Below, piece after piece: positions 7,724-11,582 of a DNA stretch of 11,582 bases. Positions within the stretch are counted from its first letter, which is position 1; each line of letters begins with the position of its first letter. The DNA lies in contig MU864145.1 in assembly GCA_033296885.1 (NCBI GenBank), positions 1 through 11,582 of the forward strand, read 5' to 3'. Under the pieces are notes generated by a model that did no database searches, was not told where the DNA came from, and saw only the letters and a program-made list of their open reading frames with translations. The stretch comes from Triangularia verruculosa. Its lineage: Eukaryota > Ascomycota > Sordariomycetes > Sordariales > Podosporaceae. A program made the translations under genes and the position numbers.

Positions 7724-8623
7724 TTGATCTAGGCTGCCTAGCTCTGGTACGTTAAACTAAGGTATATCGGCCTAGACCTTCTGAAAAAGACTACCTTAAT
7801 TACTAAGGGTATACCTAACTTCCAGAAAATTCGCCCTGAAGACTTAGCCTACAGAAGCTGTAATATAATAAATATACTACGGAAGTCTTCTAAACGGCCT
7901 ATAACCGATCTACTATTGGCCTTAGGTCGGCTAAAGGGGGATATATTTGTTATCCGCCCTACGCTACTAAATAATAAACCTTACGGCCTTATTCTAATAG
8001 ATCGGAAGACCCGCTTCAGGATAGTAAGGCTTCTGAAATCCAAAGACGAAGCCGCTATAGAAGCTCGGTCCGCTATAGAAGCCTTATATAATACCTATAA
8101 GCGGTACCCAGCCTAGTTTTACTACGACGGGGGTAAGGAAATTAGAGCCTTACTACCCTACCTTACTGAAAAAGGTATTACCTTTAGTAAATCAAGCCCC
8201 TACGCCTACTACTAAAACGGCCTAGCAAAACGGTTAATACGGGTAGTCTTGGACCGCCTTAGGGCTACCCTTATAACCTCTGAGCTTCCTCCAATTCTCT
8301 AGTACTATACTATAGGCTTTATAGTAGAGTTGATTAACTGCACTGCGAATTCCATTCGGAAGCTCACTCCCTACCAGCTCTTCCTTAACAAATTAGTGCC
8401 CTCTCAAACACCATATATCCCTGACCTTCAACACTACAGGGCTATTGGCACTGAAGTTATAGTACTTATACCCCCTAAGAAGCGTCCTACAGGGTAGAAA
8501 CTACTACCCAGAGGCACTAAAGGACAGCTATTAGTAGTCCTAGGTTACTAAACCTATCTAGTGTAGCTCGGCTAACGGCAAGTAATCCAAACTCCCTTCG
8601 TTAAATTCTACGAAGACTTCAAG
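7724..8623 (+). other. int: Integrase region, copy 2 (catalytic E to K)
   Basis: The HHCC zinc domain again reads Y-x4-Y (codons 7748 and 7763) and Y-R-S-C (7850-7861). The two catalytic Asp residues are present: GAT at 7940 in KGDIFVI and GAC at 8126 in YYDGGKE. The catalytic Glu is AAA/Lys at 8228 (SLAERL in copy 1, GLAKRL here). The spacing between second Asp and Glu is 33 residues, close to the D,35,E pattern of the family. The TGG at 7745 is intact (TAG in copy 1), giving the expected Trp before the first zinc ligand. Stops lie at 7730, 7739, 8114, 8213, 8300, 8495, 8549 and 8564. Confidence 0.9.
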
Positions 8624-9058
8624 CCTTACCTACAAGGCCCTCGGAGCCCTACAAGCACCCTGCAGTTCCCTAAAGCCGAAGAGACTGAAGAACTTACAGC
8701 ACTTTCTACAAAAGAAGAACTATTACCCTCTATACCCGCGGCACCTTCCAGGCCTACCAGTATTGAAATTCACCTACCACAGGCTTCCAAAAAGCAAAAG
8801 GAAGAATACCAAGTAGTGGAAGACGATGCTATGGATACCACTAAATTAGTAACCTACTTAGTTACCAATGCTACTACTGCAGTGGCCTACAATACCATAA
8901 GTAGCGCCTTAGAGCCTAATACCTTTAAGTAGGCTCTAAAGTACCCACTAAAAGAGTATTAGTTAAAGGCTACCTTTAATAAGCTACAACAGCTACTAGC
9001 CATTAAAACCTTCTACTTCGTTAAACGCTCTAAGGCACTTAAACGCCCCATTACTAGC
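8624..9058 (+). other. Integrase-RT linker, copy 2
   Basis: This acidic, Ser/Pro-rich linker is equivalent to 3051-3485 and has the same length. Stops are at 8930 and 8960; the first replaces the CAG still present in copy 1 at 3357. No domain is recognised apart from the RT entry segment at the end. Confidence 0.58.
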
Positions 9059-10522
9059 CGCTAGGTTTTTAAGGAAAAGAAGGACTCTTAGGGCCGAACT
9101 ACTAAATTTAAAGCCCGACTAATAGTAAGAGGCTTCCAACAGGTCCCCGGAACCGATTTCTCAGAGACCTTTACCACTACTGCAGCACCACCTACCTAGA
9201 GGGTAATACTGGCTATTGCAGCCGTGGAGGACCTTAAAGTCGAATAAATCGATTTTATAGGAGCCTTTTTGAACTCCGGCGTGGATTTTAATATATATAT
9301 TAAAATCCCTGAAGGCCTATACGAATTCAGCCTTAGCAGTGAAGCCGCCATTACACTGCTAAAGTAATACGGTTGGGATCCTTCCGAAGATCAAATCATA
9401 CTACTAAAGAAGTCCCTATACGGCCTGAAGTAAGCCCTCTATCTTTGGCAATAGTAGGTAGCTGGCCTAATTAAGAGCCTAGGCTTTCAGCCCTTAACCT
9501 TTAATTCGGCTACCTACTATAACGCAAAGGACGGTATCTTCATTATCAGCTACGTAGATGACTGCCTTCTGGTAGGGCCTTCTATCCACAAGATCTAAGC
9601 CTTAAAGCAAGGCCTAGCCAAGGCCTACGATATTGAAGATCTAGGCCCGGCCAAGCTCTTCCTAGGTGTTCAAATTGAACGGGACAGGCCCAAACGCCGG
9701 CTGTAGCTTCACCAAGGAGCCTATATTACAGAGGCTATTCAGCACTTTGGCCTCAGCACCCACGGGCCCGCAATACCGCTCTCTCCAGGGCTCACTGGCC
9801 CTGAAACACCATCACAACCACTAAGCAAGGCAGACCAGAAGCTGTATCAACGCCTTATAGGCACTGCAACCTACGCTATAACCCAAACTAGGATTGATAT
9901 AGCGCACTCTATCCAGTGGCTCTCACGGCACCTACAGCAGCCTACAGTAGCCCATTTAAAGGCAGCTAAGAAGCTCCTTAACTACCTATATAGCACTGCC
10001 CAATACGCTATTACCTACGGTGCCTCAAAGGCCACACAGCCTATAGGGTATACTAACAGTGACTTTGCAGGCTGCAAGACTACTGCCCGCTCAACCTACA
10101 GCTACGTATTCCTTATCAGTGGAGGCCCAGTAAGCTGGAAATCAAAGCGAGCCTCAACAGTGGCCTACAGCACCCTCGAAGCTGAATACACGGCCCTTAT
10201 GGAAGGCAACCGAGAGGCACTGTGGCTACGAGGCCTATTCAGTGAGATACGGCGCCCACTCCAGGGACCTACTCCCCTGAAATCAGACAACCAAGGCGCT
10301 ATTGAGACTACCTACAACCCTAAGCACCACAGCCGAACCAAACACACCCTCCTGAAATTCCAGGGCGTAAAAGAGAGTGTTTCAGCAGGCAACATCACTA
10401 TATCCTTTATACCTACAGAGGATATAGCTGCTAACGGGTTAACAAAGGCCCTAACAGCCCCTAAGTTCCAGCGCTTCTTACAGCTACTGAACTATTCCAA
10501 GCCCTACAATACGATGCTATAG
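9059..10522 (+). other. rt-rnh: Reverse transcriptase-RNase H region, copy 2 (271-codon open 3' end)
   Basis: The copia RT blocks are the same as in copy 1: VFKEKKD, RGFQQVPGTDFSETF, the QIDFIGAFLN block (its Gln codon now TAA at 9245), KKSLYGLK and SYVDDCLLVG. The last has the canonical Tyr before the Asp pair. Stops are at 9062, 9089, 9197, 9245, 9365, 9431, 9452, 9455, 9596 and 9704. After 9706 the frame is open to the terminal TAG, 271 codons covering the RT connection and the whole RNase H. RNase H keeps Glu in TLEAEYTAL and Asp in SDNQGA. The first catalytic Asp is Asn (AAC at 10055; YTNSDFAG, against YTDSDFAG in copy 1), so even this open stretch should be inactive. It has no upstream in-frame ATG of its own that would make it a separate gene. 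Confidence 0.93.
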
Positions 10523-10551
10523 AAGGGGCTCAGTGGCACCTATATAGCCAC

Positions 10552-10559
10552 AGAGGGGG
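10552..10559 (+). other. Polypurine tract, copy 2
   Basis: AGAGGGGG lies directly before LTR3, as in copy 1 (4979-4986). It is unchanged between copies although the bases around it differ. Confidence 0.88.
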
Positions 10560-10782
10560 TATTAACGTATGGCACATAATAGGTGCCGGGTAAGACCCAG
10601 GTGTTAAAGAGCCGAGTAGGTCTTCTAACTTCTTCCCCAGAGACCTACTCGGGAGACATGCTCCTCAGGCCAAGCCTAACCTTAGCACTATACTATTATA
10701 GGTCTAGCGTAACCTAAGACCTACCAAAGGGCTCGGCTCCCAAGGATTTGTCAGCCATCGAAGGGAATCGAAGCCCGTAGAA

Positions 10783-10807
10783 CTAAGCTATACCCTCTAT
10801 AGCTTAG
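10783..10807 (+). repeat. 10-bp perfect inverted repeat in LTR3
   Basis: The inverted repeat CTAAGCTATA-CCCTC-TATAGCTTAG is identical to the one in LTR2 at 5210-5234. The flanking bases are also unchanged. Confidence 0.75.
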
Positions 10808-10880
10808 TAGTCCTACAGGGCACCCTGCTACCCTATAGGGGCCCAGTGCCCTGTAGAACCTGCTGGAAGACCAGTATACT

Positions 10881-10908
10881 TATATAAATAGACCTCTCCT
10901 CTCCTCTC
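10881..10908 (+). promoter_or_regulatory. LTR3 promoter core: TATA box and CT-rich tract
   Basis: TATATAAA at 10881-10888 and the pyrimidine run at 10893-10908 correspond to 5308-5335 in LTR2. In a 3' LTR this promoter would read outward into the flanking DNA to the right. Confidence 0.62.
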
Positions 10909-11174
10909 AATTCTGTATATAGTAAAGCAAGTAAGCAAGAGAATATAAGTTAATAATATACATGTACTAAAAGCCTCTGTATTAGACTAAGTACAAGCAC
11001 TCAAAGCCTCTGTACTATGACGTCTTGCCCACTGTAATAACAGTGGTCTTGCTTCCTTCAGCACTGCTATCGTACCCTTTCTTCCGCTTCCGCTACGCAC
11101 TGCTACAGCGCATAGTTCACTGTAGCTCCCCTGTAGGCACTGTATTACAGGCCTATAGGGCAACGCAGCAAACA

Positions 11175-11520
11175 ATACTTATTACTAATTATTATTTACA
11201 TTTACTTTACTCTTTATTTCTTTTTTTGTTAATATTTAATACATTATTATTAGCCCCCTTAAATATCGTTAAAAGGTTAGTTATTTTACTTTATAACCTT
11301 TAAGTCGATATCGACGAAAACTTAAACTATATTATCAGAGAGTATTTATTTTATAGTTTTTTATAATTTAAGTTTACTATTTTAAATTATATAGTATATT
11401 TTCCTTTATTAATATTACCTTTAATTACGTTATTTATATGTATAACAGTTTATAATTATTATAATAATCTATTTATTTTATTATATAATGTTAAAATACA
11501 GCTTTTGTTTGTGGATTTTA
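11175..11520 (+). other. AT-rich flanking DNA, no gene seen
   Basis: From the base after LTR3 the composition changes sharply to A and T with few G or C, including a T7 run near 11220 and many TTTA/TTAT motifs. No reading frame here resembles a protein. A 92-codon frame that starts at 11025 inside LTR3 and runs to 11303 is a chance frame across the border. A 12-bp palindrome GTCGATATCGAC lies at 11304-11315. The segment may be older, saturated RIP debris or AT-isochore DNA of the host. The first bases (ATACT) would be one half of a 5-bp target-site duplication, but its partner is outside the window. Confidence 0.6.
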
Positions 11521-11582
11521 CAGTGTATCTGAGCCCTGTAGAATACAGGGCCTCAGAGGCAATACAATGGCTTGGATCAGCA
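11521..11582 (+). other. GC-richer edge with stem-loop; possible end of another repeat
   Basis: Composition returns abruptly to about half G+C. A stem-loop lies at 11529-11556: CTGAGCCCTGTA, loop GAA, and TACAGGGCCTCAG, which pair over 12 bases with one bulged C. The segment starts CAGTGTATCTG directly after a TA. That would fit the end of a Tc1/mariner-type element, which inserts at TA, but the other end is not in the window. CpA and TpG remain common here, so this part does not look RIP-mutated. It could equally be ordinary host sequence. Confidence 0.3.

Larger units (their letters stand above)
5822..10522 (+). pseudogene. gag-pol: gag-pol polyprotein remnant, copy 2 (45 internal stops, start lost)
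   Basis: This is the same 1566-codon frame as copy 1 and also lacks frameshifts. The codon matching the ATG at 249 is ATA here (5822). The next in-frame ATG is at 5843. Counting by eye gives 45 internal stops, all TAG or TAA. Seventeen lie in the first 1050 bases (5891 to 6872), 16 from 7043 to 8564, 12 from 8930 to 9704, and none afterwards. Nineteen coincide with copy 1 stops and 26 are private, mostly where copy 1 has CAG or CAA; one (7514) replaces TGG. At eight positions copy 2 keeps the sense codon where copy 1 has a stop: CAG, CAA or TGG. The Gag part is thus much more damaged than in copy 1, while the RNase H end is better preserved. Confidence 0.95.
4987..11174 (+). mobile_element. 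Ty1/copia LTR retrotransposon, copy 2 (complete, decayed)
   Basis: This is a full-length 6188-bp unit with both 615-bp LTRs, primer-binding site, leader, one gag-pol frame and polypurine tract. Every landmark is 5573 bases from its match in copy 1, so the internal regions have equal length with no indel. It carries 45 in-frame stops, has lost the first ATG, and has altered protease, integrase and RNase H residues. It is therefore dead. The final 271 codons are stop-free, and the 3' LTR is the least mutated complete part. The base after LTR3 begins AT-rich DNA. Confidence 0.96.
10560..11174 (+). repeat. LTR3, complete 3' LTR (615 bp)
   Basis: This is the counterpart of LTR2 with equal length and the intact end CAAACA. 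Its first dinucleotide is mutated: TATTAACG instead of TGTTAACG, a G-to-A change that destroys the TG needed for integration. LTR3 carries the A/T base at only 5 of the 51 sites that differ from LTR2. It is therefore close to the unmutated sequence. Its last 28 bases equal the visible end of LTR1. Confidence 0.96.

Noticed and set aside
10987..11303. Frames on both strands across the end of LTR3 (10987-11175 minus, 11025-11303 plus)
   Set aside because: They straddle LTR sequence and AT-rich flank, are not conserved in LTR2, and show no domain. The hydrophobic tail of the plus-strand frame comes from T-rich codons.

Overview
The window is almost entirely a decayed Ty1/copia (Pseudoviridae-type) LTR retrotransposon array. 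It most likely comes from a filamentous ascomycete (Pezizomycotina). The evidence is a copia domain order (Gag-PR-INT-RT-RNase H in one frame), a fungal-type promoter in the LTR (TATA plus CT tract), and heavy transition-only mutation that turns CpA into TpA on both strands. That mutation pattern is the signature of repeat-induced point mutation (RIP). The genus cannot be told from the sequence, and no host gene, RNA gene or CRISPR array is visible.

Layout: LTR1 (only its last 28 bases, 1-28), internal region 1 (29-4986), LTR2 (4987-5601), internal region 2 (5602-10559), LTR3 (10560-11174). The two internal regions are each 4958 bp and the two complete LTRs are each 615 bp. Every matching feature is offset by exactly 5573 bases, so I see no insertion or deletion between the copies. 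They share the middle LTR, as in a tandem array made by LTR-LTR recombination. Each internal region starts with a primer-binding site complementary to the anticodon region of initiator tRNA-Met and ends with an AGAGGGGG polypurine tract.

Each copy holds one remnant gag-pol frame of 1566 codons with no frameshift. It is broken by 27 in-frame stops in copy 1 and 45 in copy 2, all TAG or TAA and none TGA. Nineteen stop positions are shared, including both sides of the protease. Catalytic residues of protease, integrase and RNase H are also altered, so neither copy can act autonomously.

From 11175 the element gives way to about 350 bp of very AT-rich DNA without a gene. This ends abruptly at a richer segment (11521-11582) with a stem-loop that may be the edge of another repeat. 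I found no undescribed system. The points of interest are the history of the array (duplication relative to RIP), the uneven mutation load, and conserved hairpins in the leader and LTR.
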